Origin: Spirosoma endbachense
Lineage (GTDB): Bacteria > Bacteroidota > Bacteroidia > Cytophagales > Spirosomataceae
Assembly: GCF_010233585.1 (NCBI RefSeq)
Contig: NZ_CP045997.1
Location: 10,258,074 to 10,295,093 of the forward strand
Direction: 5' to 3'
Length of the DNA: 37,020 nucleotides
In this document: positions 7,758 through 16,613 of the stretch, in pieces
How positions within the stretch are numbered: position 1 is the stretch's first letter
How the letters are laid out: the number at the start of each line of letters is the position of its first letter
Program-made: the position numbers and the translations under genes
Notes under the pieces: generated by a model
What the model was told of the DNA's origin: nothing
The model's input: the letters and a program-made list of their open reading frames with translations, nothing else
Database searches by the model: none

Positions 7758-9299
7758 ATGTTATCCAAGACCTTTGGGGCGGCCGTTTATGGCGTCAATG
7801 CCAGTTTGATTACGATTGAAGTGGTTGTCGCTCAGGGCTTACATTTCCATCTGGTTGGCTTACCCGACAGTGCTGTTAAAGAAAGTGAGCAGCGTGTTGA
7901 AGCGTCGCTGAAGTTTTTTGGTTATCGAATGCCCCGCCAGAAAATTGTGGTAAATCTGGCTCCCGCCGATGTCCGGAAAGAAGGATCTGCCTATGACCTG
8001 CCTATCGCCCTCTGCGTGCTTCAGGCGTCGGAACAAATTACGACACAACGTAACTTCGAAGACTATGTCATCATGGGCGAATTAGCTCTTGACGGCATGT
8101 TAAGGCCGATAAAGGGCGTTTTACCCATCGCTATTGAAGCCAGGAAACGGGGTTATAAAGGATTTGTTCTTCCGGTCGAAAATGCCCAGGAAGCATCCAT
8201 CGTCAATAATCTGGATGTTATTGGCGTCGCTACCATGCAGGAAGCCGTCGAGTTTTTTGAAGGCAAAAAAGATATTGAACCGGTGGTGAGCGATACTCGT
8301 GATTTGTTCATGAGCCAGCTCAATGCTTATGAGGTCGATTTTTCGCATGTGCAGGGGCAGGAAAACATCAAACGGGCCATGGAAATTGCGGCCGCTGGTG
8401 GTCATAATGTTATAATGATTGGGCCACCGGGAGCCGGTAAAAGCATGCTGGCCAAACGGTTGCCCAGCATTTTGCCTCCATTGACGTTACAGGAAGCGCT
8501 GGAAACAACAAAAATCCATTCGGTGGCAGGTAAGCTCGGAAGCCGTGCAAACCTGATTGCCACCCGGCCCTATCGCTCACCCCATCACACCATTTCCGAC
8601 GCTGCCCTTGTTGGTGGAGGCAGTTTCCCGCAGCCGGGAGAAATCTCACTGGCGCACAATGGTGTCCTGTTTCTGGACGAATTGCCTGAATTTAAACGCT
8701 CGGCCCTGGAGGTGATGCGACAACCGCTTGAGGATCGTAAGGTGAGCATTTCGAGGGCAAAGTGGGCGGTCGAATTTCCGGCTAGCTTCATGCTAATTGC
8801 GAGTATGAACCCCTGCCCCTGCGGCTATTACAATCATCCGGAAAAAGAATGCGTTTGTGGGCCGGGCGTCGTACAAAAATACCTCGCCAAGGTCAGTGGT
8901 CCTCTCCTCGACCGGATTGATTTGCACGTTGAGGTAACGCCCGTTTCGTTCGACCAGATGACAGCCAACCGCCCTGCCGAATCGAGCGAAGTTATCCGGG
9001 AACGGGTAATTCGGGCGCGAGCCATGCAAACAGCGCGTTTTGAGCAACAGCCGGGCATTTACTCCAATGCCATGATGCCTTCACAAATGGTCAAAGAAAT
9101 CTGTGTCATCAACGACGCCGGACGTGCCTTGCTCAGAACCGCAATGGAACGATTGGGCTTATCGGCACGTGCGTATGACCGCATCCTGAAAGTATCGCGT
9201 ACCATTGCGGATCTGGCCGGAACCGACGAAATCCGGATCGAACACCTCGCCGAAGCCATTCAGTACCGGAGTCTTGATCGGGAAAATTGGGCGGGTTGA
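7758..9299 (+). CDS. comM: YifB/ComM-family Mg-chelatase-like AAA+ ATPase
   Basis: This protein has 513 residues, a normal length. The N-terminal Lon-C/ChlI-like fold includes HLVGLPDSAVKESEQRVEAS in part. The AAA+ core follows, with Walker A GPPGAGKSMLAKRLP (about residues 222-236) and Walker B LFLDELPEF. A CPCGYY...CVCGP cysteine pair and the C-terminal Mg-chelatase helical domain (ARAYDRILKVSRTIADLAG) complete it. In naturally competent bacteria ComM is a hexameric helicase that promotes branch migration during integration of transformed DNA. The gene is widespread in non-competent species too, so competence should not be concluded. ATG 7758 is used; it appears monocistronic. Confidence 0.94.
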   Translation: MLSKTFGAAVYGVNASLITIEVVVAQGLHFHLVGLPDSAVKESEQRVEASLKFFGYRMPRQKIVVNLAPADVRKEGSAYDLPIALCVLQASEQITTQRNFEDYVIMGELALDGMLRPIKGVLPIAIEARKRGYKGFVLPVENAQEASIVNNLDVIGVATMQEAVEFFEGKKDIEPVVSDTRDLFMSQLNAYEVDFSHVQGQENIKRAMEIAAAGGHNVIMIGPPGAGKSMLAKRLPSILPPLTLQEALETTKIHSVAGKLGSRANLIATRPYRSPHHTISDAALVGGGSFPQPGEISLAHNGVLFLDELPEFKRSALEVMRQPLEDRKVSISRAKWAVEFPASFMLIASMNPCPCGYYNHPEKECVCGPGVVQKYLAKVSGPLLDRIDLHVEVTPVSFDQMTANRPAESSEVIRERVIRARAMQTARFEQQPGIYSNAMMPSQMVKEICVINDAGRALLRTAMERLGLSARAYDRILKVSRTIADLAGTDEIRIEHLAEAIQYRSLDRENWAG

Positions 9300-9438
9300 T
9301 TGCTGGCGAATAGTGGGCAATTTGAGTTGTAGCGTTTAGCGACAATCTGTTACTACGTCAAACTGCCTACCGGCAACCGGTTACTGGCAAAGCTTAGCAA
9401 AATTGCGTATTATCGCCCATAAAAACTGGCAGGCGACT

Positions 9439-10347
9439 ATGCACAAAGCACCCGGAAGACGACAATTTTTAGCAACCTTCACCAAAGCGGTAGGTACGTC
9501 TATGCTAATGAACGCTCCCTTTCTAAGTCAGGCGGGATCGCCAGAAGTCCGTCAGGCATCGTTTACGGTCGGTCAGGTGATGGATCTGATCCTGAAGACT
9601 ATTCCCAACGCTCCCTTTCCCAAAACGGTAGATACCTTAAAATCAGGCAATGCAGCCCAAAAAGTAACGGGCATTGTGTCGACGATGTTTGGCACCATAG
9701 AGGTCATTGAAAAAACCATTGCCGCGGGCGCTAACTTCATTATCGCCCACGAGCCTACTTTTTATAATCACGCCGATGAGACAGACTGGCTAAGCAACGA
9801 TCCGGTCTTTCGCTATAAGCATGAGTTGCTAACCAAAAACGGCATTGCACTCTGGCGATTCCATGATTACTGGCATTCACATCGTCCCGACGGCATTCGA
9901 ACAGGGATGCTATCGGCACTGGGATGGGAAAATTATGTAGATCCTCAAAATCCACAGGTACTTACAATACCCGCAACTTCACTAACTCAACTTATTGCCC
10001 ATGCGAAACAAAAACTAGGCATTAAGCAAGTACGTGTTGTTGGCGATACGGCACAATCCTGTAAGCGTGTGCTGTTGTTACCGGGCGCTGCGGGCGGACG
10101 AAACCAGATTATCGCGATCGAAAAGGCGAAACCGGATGTGGTCCTCTGTGGCGAAGCCAGCGAATGGGAAACACCGGAATACATTCGGGATGCACGTCGT
10201 CAGGGGCAAAAAATATCCCTGGTTGTGCTGGGCCATATCATGAGCGAAGCGGCTGGTATGGAGTGGCTGGTTTCCTGGCTGAAGCCTAAACTGCCCGATC
10301 TGAAAATCTCGTACATACCTTCCGGCAATCCATTCAGCTACGAATAG
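9439..10347 (+). CDS. Exported NIF3-like dinuclear-metal protein
   Basis: About 302 residues. The start is taken at ATG 9439, since TTG 9403 would add 12 residues before the signal. The N-terminus reads GRRQFLATF followed by a hydrophobic stretch, a twin-arginine-like signal. The mature part matches the NIF3/YbgI fold: VTGIVSTMF, then VIEKTIAAGANFIIAHEPTF, and near the C-terminus LGHIMSEAAGMEWL and SGNPF. In NIF3 proteins the corresponding His, Glu and Asp residues bind two metals. Here the first site reads H-E-P rather than the usual H-H-P, a real difference. NIF3 proteins are mostly cytosolic with unclear function, so an exported version is noteworthy. It follows comM by 139 bp on the same strand. 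Confidence 0.8.
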   Translation: MHKAPGRRQFLATFTKAVGTSMLMNAPFLSQAGSPEVRQASFTVGQVMDLILKTIPNAPFPKTVDTLKSGNAAQKVTGIVSTMFGTIEVIEKTIAAGANFIIAHEPTFYNHADETDWLSNDPVFRYKHELLTKNGIALWRFHDYWHSHRPDGIRTGMLSALGWENYVDPQNPQVLTIPATSLTQLIAHAKQKLGIKQVRVVGDTAQSCKRVLLLPGAAGGRNQIIAIEKAKPDVVLCGEASEWETPEYIRDARRQGQKISLVVLGHIMSEAAGMEWLVSWLKPKLPDLKISYIPSGNPFSYE

Positions 10348-10416
10348 GACATAGTAAACACAGACCAGCTACGGAGGGCACAAAGTCCACCCTTTTTTTG
10401 TCAACTCTGGTTAAAA

Positions 10417-12060
10417 TCATCTGATCAAGTCGGTCAAATCGGCTTTCAATTGGTTGATCCTACGTTGGTAAACAAAATCATCGGCTGAAAGTAACCGTGT
10501 TCGTTGAAGCCACGGCTGATTAACGACTTTGTTCGTGTAGTGCGACATCAACAGATCGGTCTGACTTATCGCCTTGATCAGATCGAAGTTTAGGCTCGAA
10601 TTTATACTGACGACTTTTTGCGAAGCTACCTGCCCTTCACTGGCAGGAATTCGCTGATAATCGACTGATAGGCTATTGTCGATCAGGTCTTTGTCGCCAT
10701 ATACGATTCGTCCATTCACGATCGTACAACGTACCGAACGATCATCCTGCGTATGTAAAGCGGCCAAAGCCGGTTGCTCAGGTGTCTGCTTACGTAAAAT
10801 GAAAAAATCGGCATTATAACCCGCCTGAATAGAACCAACCTTGAGACTCCCTAAAGCCGTTGCCGGATTTTGCGTCATCATGGCCAGCAGTTGTGCATCA
10901 CTTACAGATAATGCCAGCATATCGCAGAAATGGCGGGCAAATTTAAATTCATCCCAAACGTGCTTACTGCCACTGGGTGCCCAGTCTGACCCTAAACAGA
11001 CATTTATGCCATGATTCAGGAGCGTTTTAACGGGAATGGTGTCGCGATACAGGATCAAATTCGACACCGGCGACCACACTACACTTATATGGTTCTCGCG
11101 CAGAAAATCGAGCGTTTCATTGTCGGAATAATCTAATCCACACGCATGCGTAAGGGTTAAATTTGCTGTTTTCAGAAACGCCGTATAAGCTGGATCAGCA
11201 AGTGCGCGTCGAAATTCGGTGAACTCCCGGCGACTGAACCCATCCGGGTTACCCCGCTGAAGATAACCCGCTCTGCCTTCAGCGATGTGAGCAATACAGG
11301 CATAATAACGATTATTTCCTTCCCGCACTGAGCTTAGAAAATCGTCAAAACTCGGATGGCGCATCATAGGCCATGAGCTGGTATCGTCATCAGCCAGGTC
11401 CGGCGAACCGGGCGCATCAAAATTCGGCCCTGGCCTTACAAAATCAACGACTGAAAAAACTCTTTTGGTCTGAGGAATACCCAATTCACCAGGGTCCGTC
11501 GTATCTCGAATAATGAAGTTGGGAATCTTGCCATCATTTTCCAGTTTAATCGTCTGCTGAACGAGCGTAGTTCCACCGGCAACGGCCTGTAATTCGGTAA
11601 CGATACCATGCAGCTTCTGTACCTCCTTCATCGCGGCAGCTACGGCAGCAGCTGATAATGGAGGATGATTCCCTGTATTGGGCGGTTGAAGAACAGATTG
11701 AATAAAGTCGAACGATTCCTGCTGCCAATTGGCTTCAATGTACTCCTTGAAATTTTTTATATCCTTGATATATTGCTCATTGTTGCGCCATTGAAAGCGA
11801 TTACTCCAAACAGCGGGGCTTTGCCAAAGTGGAAAAACGTTATATTCCGAATGAACATGTAAATTGATCAATCCGGGCAAAACAGTCTCATTATCAGCCA
11901 GCTCCAATCGAATCAGGTTGGGCAAGTCGAAGGGGACTTTCCCAGGTTGCACAGCTGTAATCCGTCCGTTTTGAACAAGAATTGTTTTAACGGATTCGCG
12001 GCCCTGACCATCGACTACATTACCGATTATGCATAAAGGGCGACCAGAGGAAGTAAACAT
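10417..12060 (-). CDS. Amidohydrolase-superfamily enzyme
   Basis: A 547-residue metal-dependent hydrolase. Features of the superfamily are the small beta-sandwich at the N-terminus, the metal-binding LPGLINLHVHSEY (His-x-His at about 88-90), LTHACGLDYSDNETLDFL, the SVVWSPVSNLILY strand, and NVCLGSDWAPSGS, where the Asp of GSD is the usual catalytic or metal residue. The C-terminal IRxxG-type segment (AGYNADFFILRK) re-forms the sandwich. It resembles imidazolonepropionase and the chlorohydrolase/cytosine-deaminase group. The substrate cannot be told from sequence. No signal peptide is seen, so it is probably cytoplasmic. ATG 12060 is used. It appears monocistronic and diverges from the haemoglobin gene. 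Confidence 0.85.
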   Translation of the reverse strand: MFTSSGRPLCIIGNVVDGQGRESVKTILVQNGRITAVQPGKVPFDLPNLIRLELADNETVLPGLINLHVHSEYNVFPLWQSPAVWSNRFQWRNNEQYIKDIKNFKEYIEANWQQESFDFIQSVLQPPNTGNHPPLSAAAVAAAMKEVQKLHGIVTELQAVAGGTTLVQQTIKLENDGKIPNFIIRDTTDPGELGIPQTKRVFSVVDFVRPGPNFDAPGSPDLADDDTSSWPMMRHPSFDDFLSSVREGNNRYYACIAHIAEGRAGYLQRGNPDGFSRREFTEFRRALADPAYTAFLKTANLTLTHACGLDYSDNETLDFLRENHISVVWSPVSNLILYRDTIPVKTLLNHGINVCLGSDWAPSGSKHVWDEFKFARHFCDMLALSVSDAQLLAMMTQNPATALGSLKVGSIQAGYNADFFILRKQTPEQPALAALHTQDDRSVRCTIVNGRIVYGDKDLIDNSLSVDYQRIPASEGQVASQKVVSINSSLNFDLIKAISQTDLLMSHYTNKVVNQPWLQRTRLLSADDFVYQRRINQLKADLTDLIR

Positions 12061-12093
12061 CGTAGGGGCGGCTGGGAAACGAATGGATTTTCA

Positions 12094-12101
12094 CAAAAAT
12101 A
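12094..12101 (-). promoter_or_regulatory. Bacteroidota -7 box for the amidohydrolase gene
   Basis: The minus strand reads TATTTTTG, matching TAnnTTTG, about 34-41 bp upstream of ATG 12060. No -33 element was identified. Confidence 0.35.
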
Positions 12102-12218
12102 GAAATTCAACTCATTAAAGACCTCATTTACAAACAGCTATGATGATTATCCAGCATTTATAATTCATTTCCTAAAAACAGAATACAATAAATTCTTCCC
12201 GAAAGCGACAATAGAATT

Positions 12219-12695
12219 ATGGATCAGAAATCAATTCCTACTTTATATGAATGGGCAGGTGGCACCGATAAACTGGAACAGCTAACAACCTTATTCTACA
12301 GCAAGGTTTTTCAGGATGACTTGCTGGAACCTGTCTTTCGGAACATGTCGCCCGAGCACGCCCGCCATGTAGCGCACTTCATTGGTGAAGTTTTTGGCGG
12401 GCCAGCGGCCTACACGCAGAACGACCACGGTAGCCATGCCAATATGGTAGCCCATCATGTTGGCAAACACCTTACCGAACCCATGCGCAAACGCTGGATG
12501 GCCCTGCTGCTGAACAGTGCAGACGAACTGGGCCTACCCGATGATCCGGAGTTCCGGTCGGCCCTGGTTGGGTACCTGGAATGGGGAAGCCGTATTGCGG
12601 TATTAAACTCAACGGCGACCGAGAATCCCGTTCAAGCTGATGAACCAATGCCTAAATGGGATTGGGGTGTTCCTGGCGGCCCCTATCAACCTTAG
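12219..12695 (+). CDS. Group II truncated haemoglobin (globin)
   Basis: A 158-residue 2-on-2 globin. LYEWAGG at the start, FYSKVFQDDLLEPVF, HVAHFIGEVFGGPAAYT, the proximal-His segment HHVGKHLTEPMRKRW and the aromatic end PKWDWGVPGGPY are typical of group II truncated haemoglobins. These bind O2 or other small ligands and are linked to oxygen or nitric-oxide handling and to peroxidase-like activity. It is cytoplasmic, with no signal peptide. The gene stands alone, divergent from the amidohydrolase and closed by a strong terminator at 12710-12749. No nitrosative-stress genes lie next to it. Confidence 0.93.
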   Translation: MDQKSIPTLYEWAGGTDKLEQLTTLFYSKVFQDDLLEPVFRNMSPEHARHVAHFIGEVFGGPAAYTQNDHGSHANMVAHHVGKHLTEPMRKRWMALLLNSADELGLPDDPEFRSALVGYLEWGSRIAVLNSTATENPVQADEPMPKWDWGVPGGPYQP

Positions 12696-12709
12696 TATGT
12701 CAATAAAAC

Positions 12710-12749
12710 ATAAAACCCGTGGTAGCCATCAGGCTACCACGGGTTTTAT
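12710..12749. terminator. Bidirectional terminator between globin and ThuA/PQQ genes
   Basis: Two perfect 18-bp arms (12710-12727 and 12732-12749, core ACCCGTGGTAGCC) flank a 4-nt loop. The stem ends in an A-tract and a T-tract, so it can serve both converging genes. Confidence 0.88.
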
Positions 12750-12785
12750 CGTACTCTTTTAACGTTGGCGTTTCAACCAATCGGC

Positions 12786-15700
12786 TCACTCATTAAACTG
12801 AATACTGTTTAGCTGAATGATGTTATCGTTCGGCTTATCGCGTTTCACGACCACAATATAGACATCATGTTTACCGGTGATCGGTTTGTCGAAACTACCT
12901 ATCACTTCCTTATTCGTTTTCCAGTCGCCAGTGGCTTTATAGGCTGTTCGACTCACAACCGGAGCCGCGTAGGAATCAAGCCGAATCTCAATTTCACCAT
13001 CTTTGTTAACTGACGAATAGTCGTAGGTGAGCGACTTGATATTGGTCAGGTCAATATCTTTCAGCAGCACATAGGCTTTGTGATTACCGGCCGCCAGCCG
13101 ATTGCCCCAGCGCGGAAAACCAACGTAAGCATCAGCATTCAGCGTTTTAACTTTAGCGTTCCGTAGCGTCACTACGTCGGTGCTGGTAAGTGGGCCAACG
13201 ACTTTACCACCATTATCGGTGTAAGAAGCCAATAAGGTGTATTGACCACGCGCATCTTCGGCTTTGTGCTCGTTTAAGGCCAGTGTTCCTTGCAGCGGAA
13301 CCGCTTTCTGGTTTTGCTTATCAGTCAGAGAGAAAATGTACTTCACCATTTCCTGGGCATCCTGAACCGGAATTTGCGGGTGAGCACTCATCAAATGATC
13401 TTTGCTCCAGCTACCGCCCCCGCCTTCAATGATTTTCCTGGCTAACCGTTCTACCGTTCCGGGCTGACCTTTGTAACGACTGGCAACCGCTACAAATGTG
13501 GGGCCAACCGAGGGTTTATCAATTGTGTGGCAAGCTTTGCAGTCACTACTCGCAATGAGCGTTTTACCCAGTGTTCCGTTGCCGATTGCCGCCAGATCCT
13601 GATGACCCTGCTGAGGGCCAGCCGTTGGCGCAGCACCCGGTTGTGGGCTGTAGGCATAAAGCACCTGTATCTTCTTCGGATCGATCTGTTTGTCTTCTTT
13701 ATCGGCCACTTTCACGCTGTAGGTGAACGGCTTACCTTCCCAGAAAAATGATTTATTACCCGTTGTCGTAATGGCTACATCGGGCCTGGCGTTACCGACC
13801 TTAACAACAATCGTGTCCTTGCCAACCTTTCCCGTCTGATCCGTTACTTTCAGAATGGCATTATAAACACCGGGTTGTGTGTAAACATGGGTCGCATTGA
13901 CCTGGGTAGCGCCAACAGTCTTGCCATCAAATAACCATTGATATGTGAGGGCATCATCGTCCAGATCGGTTCCCCGCCCGCTGAACTTCACCCGCAGGGG
14001 AGCCTGCCCTACAGCTTCCCGAATAACGGGTGCATTGCGGCCGTCAGAGGTCAGGTAAGAACGGGCATTACGTTGTGCTGTCGCTATCGAATCGACAACC
14101 ATGGCTCTGGCGATGGGAGCCCGATTACCCGTGTTATACTCGATTTTCACCAGCCGCGCATCGTCGTTATCAGCTCCGTAAACAGAACCGTATTCGAGCA
14201 TATACATCACGCCATCTTTCCCGAAGGCCAGATCGATTGGGCGCCGGAAGTCGCCATTGGCCGCCATAAATGGCTCATTACGAACATAGTTTTCGTCTTT
14301 ATCAAACCGAACATCGACTACCCAATTGCGCATCCAGTCGAAGATAAACAAAGCGCCATCGTAGTATTCGGGGAATTTGGTTTTAGATGACGAGTTTTTG
14401 TCATACGTATAAAATTCACCGGCCATCGCACTCCGTCCGCCAAGGCTCAGCTCTGGAAATTCCTTGGAAGCCGCATAGGGATACCAGATCATTGCCGACG
14501 TAGTAGGCGGTAGATTTTTAAGACCCGTATTGTTGGGTGAACTGTTGACCGGGGCTTTCGGGTCGAAAAGCGGGCCGGTAACATTCGTTGCAAAGTCAAG
14601 ATCAGGGTAAGGCTGACTATTGCCAATAAACAGTGGCCAGCCATAATTACCGGGCTTCTTGGCCTGATTGAACTCATCATAGCCGCGTGGCCCTATTGTA
14701 CTGTCTTTACCCGCATCGGGGCCAATTTCACCCCAATACAACACGGATGTTTTCGGGTTGACCGCAATTCGATACGGGTTACGTAGCCCCATCGTGTAAA
14801 TTTCCGGACGGGTTTGGGCAGTGCCTTTCGGGAATAGATTACCATCAGGAACCGTGTAAGTACCATCGGGCTGAGGATGAATACGTAAGACTTTACCTCT
14901 CAGATCATTCGTATTGGCCGCTGTACGTTGCGCATCGAGCGTCAGGTGATCGGCCCGTTCGTCGATAGGCGCATAGCCGTTCGAAGGGAATGGGTTGGTA
15001 TTATCGCCGGTCGACAGAAAGAGGTTCCCTTCCTTATCCCAGGCCAGAGAGCCGCCGTGGTGCGCGCTGGCTTCAAATTCGCCGGGGATTTTCAGTACTA
15101 TTTTTTCAGAAGCCAGATCGAGTGTATTATCGGCCTTAACCACAAATCGCGACAAGTGGTATGTTGGATCTTTATCGGTATTGGGCGAATAATATACGTA
15201 GAGGTAGTGGTTGCTCGTGAAGTTCGGATCAAGCGTAACTCCCTGAACACCAAACCCCTGTTTTGTAGCCACGGCAAACTTATGCATGACTTTACCCTCG
15301 TTTGTCTTTGTGTTATAAACCGACAGGTTTCCGCTCCGCTCGGTAAAAAACACTCTGCCATCGGGGGCTACTGCCAACTCCATTGGCTCATTCAGGTCAT
15401 TGACCAGTACCGTTTTCACAAAGCGGTTCTCTTCCGGCATCACAACGGCATACGACTTACTGTAATCCAGCGCCTTACCATCGCCCATTGCCCATTTCAA
15501 CCCGCCCAGTATATGTTGAACAAATAAGGGCTCACTAAAGCTGGAATCTTCGTGACCACCTCCGGTATAAAATGCCCGGCCGCCATCAAAATTATGATAC
15601 CAGGCAATCGGGTGATTGCTGCCATTGATACCGCCGTCGTAGGTGTTCTCGTCCAGATTGGCCAGCACCTTCAGATCAGAATAAAAAGAACGATAGTTAT

Positions 15701-16340
15701 ACCATTCGTCTGTACGCTCCCAATGATCGGGCAGGTGAGCCGTGGAAATATGGCTTTTATCGGTTACGTCTACGGTAGCCTTGCGAACATTGGAGTTGCT
15801 GGGATGGCTCGCAAAATACCCGCCCACCAGCTTATTATACCAGGGCCAGTCATATTCCGTATCAGCAGCTGCGTGAATGCCCATATAACCGCCACCGGCC
15901 TGAATAAAGCGCTCAAACGCAGCCTGCTGGACCTGGTTCAGCACATTACCCGTTGTGCTCAGAAACACCACGGCCTGATAGTGCTTCAGGCTATCGTCGT
16001 TAAAATAGTCAGCATTTTTAGTCGTATCGACCTGAAAGTTATTTTCCTTGCCAAGCTTCTGAATGGCTGCAATCCCGAACGGAATGGACGTGTGTTTCCA
16101 GCCTTTCGTTTTTGAGAAGACCAGCACGCGGGGTGGATTGGCCCAGCCTGGACGGGCCCAGCCAGGAGCGACTGTGTTTGTTGATTCAGAGGATGTTGGG
16201 GTAAGGGTTGTTGCTAACGAGTTACTTCCGGCCTGATTCGTAACTGCTTGCGTACTGAGGCAGGCATAAAGGCCAACAGAAGCTCCGGCCGCTCCAAGCA
16301 GGCGGAGCCAGGTTTTACTGGATGTCAATGGGGAAAACAT
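12786..16340 (-). CDS. ThuA / PQQ-type sugar dehydrogenase / PKD / cytochrome c fusion
   Basis: This exported protein has about 1184 residues. After a short hydrophobic N-terminus ending in LYAC (possible lipoprotein, unusual lipobox) come five regions: a ThuA-like domain (about 70-290, RVLVFSKTKGWKHTS, GIHAAADTEYDWPWY); a glucose/sorbosone dehydrogenase beta-propeller (about 310-735, NEPMELAVAPDG, HHGGSLAWDKEGNLFLSTGD, GLRNPYRIAV); a PKD domain (about 780-850); a class I cytochrome c with CKACH (about 934-938) and a candidate axial Met in HLMSAHP; and a C-terminal beta-sandwich resembling CBM6 (about 1050 to the end). Such fusions are known in Bacteroidota. By domain content it could oxidise a sugar and pass electrons through its own haem; substrate unknown. 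ATG 16340 is preferred over TTG 16346. It lies downstream of the ara operon, behind a strong terminator. Confidence 0.9.
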   Translation of the reverse strand: MFSPLTSSKTWLRLLGAAGASVGLYACLSTQAVTNQAGSNSLATTLTPTSSESTNTVAPGWARPGWANPPRVLVFSKTKGWKHTSIPFGIAAIQKLGKENNFQVDTTKNADYFNDDSLKHYQAVVFLSTTGNVLNQVQQAAFERFIQAGGGYMGIHAAADTEYDWPWYNKLVGGYFASHPSNSNVRKATVDVTDKSHISTAHLPDHWERTDEWYNYRSFYSDLKVLANLDENTYDGGINGSNHPIAWYHNFDGGRAFYTGGGHEDSSFSEPLFVQHILGGLKWAMGDGKALDYSKSYAVVMPEENRFVKTVLVNDLNEPMELAVAPDGRVFFTERSGNLSVYNTKTNEGKVMHKFAVATKQGFGVQGVTLDPNFTSNHYLYVYYSPNTDKDPTYHLSRFVVKADNTLDLASEKIVLKIPGEFEASAHHGGSLAWDKEGNLFLSTGDNTNPFPSNGYAPIDERADHLTLDAQRTAANTNDLRGKVLRIHPQPDGTYTVPDGNLFPKGTAQTRPEIYTMGLRNPYRIAVNPKTSVLYWGEIGPDAGKDSTIGPRGYDEFNQAKKPGNYGWPLFIGNSQPYPDLDFATNVTGPLFDPKAPVNSSPNNTGLKNLPPTTSAMIWYPYAASKEFPELSLGGRSAMAGEFYTYDKNSSSKTKFPEYYDGALFIFDWMRNWVVDVRFDKDENYVRNEPFMAANGDFRRPIDLAFGKDGVMYMLEYGSVYGADNDDARLVKIEYNTGNRAPIARAMVVDSIATAQRNARSYLTSDGRNAPVIREAVGQAPLRVKFSGRGTDLDDDALTYQWLFDGKTVGATQVNATHVYTQPGVYNAILKVTDQTGKVGKDTIVVKVGNARPDVAITTTGNKSFFWEGKPFTYSVKVADKEDKQIDPKKIQVLYAYSPQPGAAPTAGPQQGHQDLAAIGNGTLGKTLIASSDCKACHTIDKPSVGPTFVAVASRYKGQPGTVERLARKIIEGGGGSWSKDHLMSAHPQIPVQDAQEMVKYIFSLTDKQNQKAVPLQGTLALNEHKAEDARGQYTLLASYTDNGGKVVGPLTSTDVVTLRNAKVKTLNADAYVGFPRWGNRLAAGNHKAYVLLKDIDLTNIKSLTYDYSSVNKDGEIEIRLDSYAAPVVSRTAYKATGDWKTNKEVIGSFDKPITGKHDVYIVVVKRDKPNDNIIQLNSIQFNE

Positions 16341-16557
16341 GGGCAATTTAGGTTGAGTAGGTGCTTAGGATATGACCTGCTTAGGATTTGTTAAGGCTTA
16401 CTCCCTGATCTAATACAGATTGTTACCCAATAAGTCCTAATTCGCAACAAACTACCCAATACGCTACCACAACTTCTTTTCCAGATTAGTTAAGGACCCG
16501 AAACCATCGCTTACTCACGTATGCCCAACTTATTTCACCCTGGAGGATGTATAGATG

Positions 16558-16612
16558 CTATAAACCTAAAACGTCCCGGAAGCCTGGCTTCCGGGACGTT
16601 TTAGGTTTATAG
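16558..16612 (-). terminator. Terminator at the end of the arabinose operon
   Basis: A perfect inverted repeat with 27-bp arms (16558-16584 and 16586-16612, core ACGTCCCGGAAGCC) around a single central base lies 1 nt after the galM stop codon. It separates the arabinose operon from the ThuA/PQQ gene. The remaining 217 bp up to that gene show no element I recognise. Confidence 0.85.
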
Positions 16613-16613
16613 T

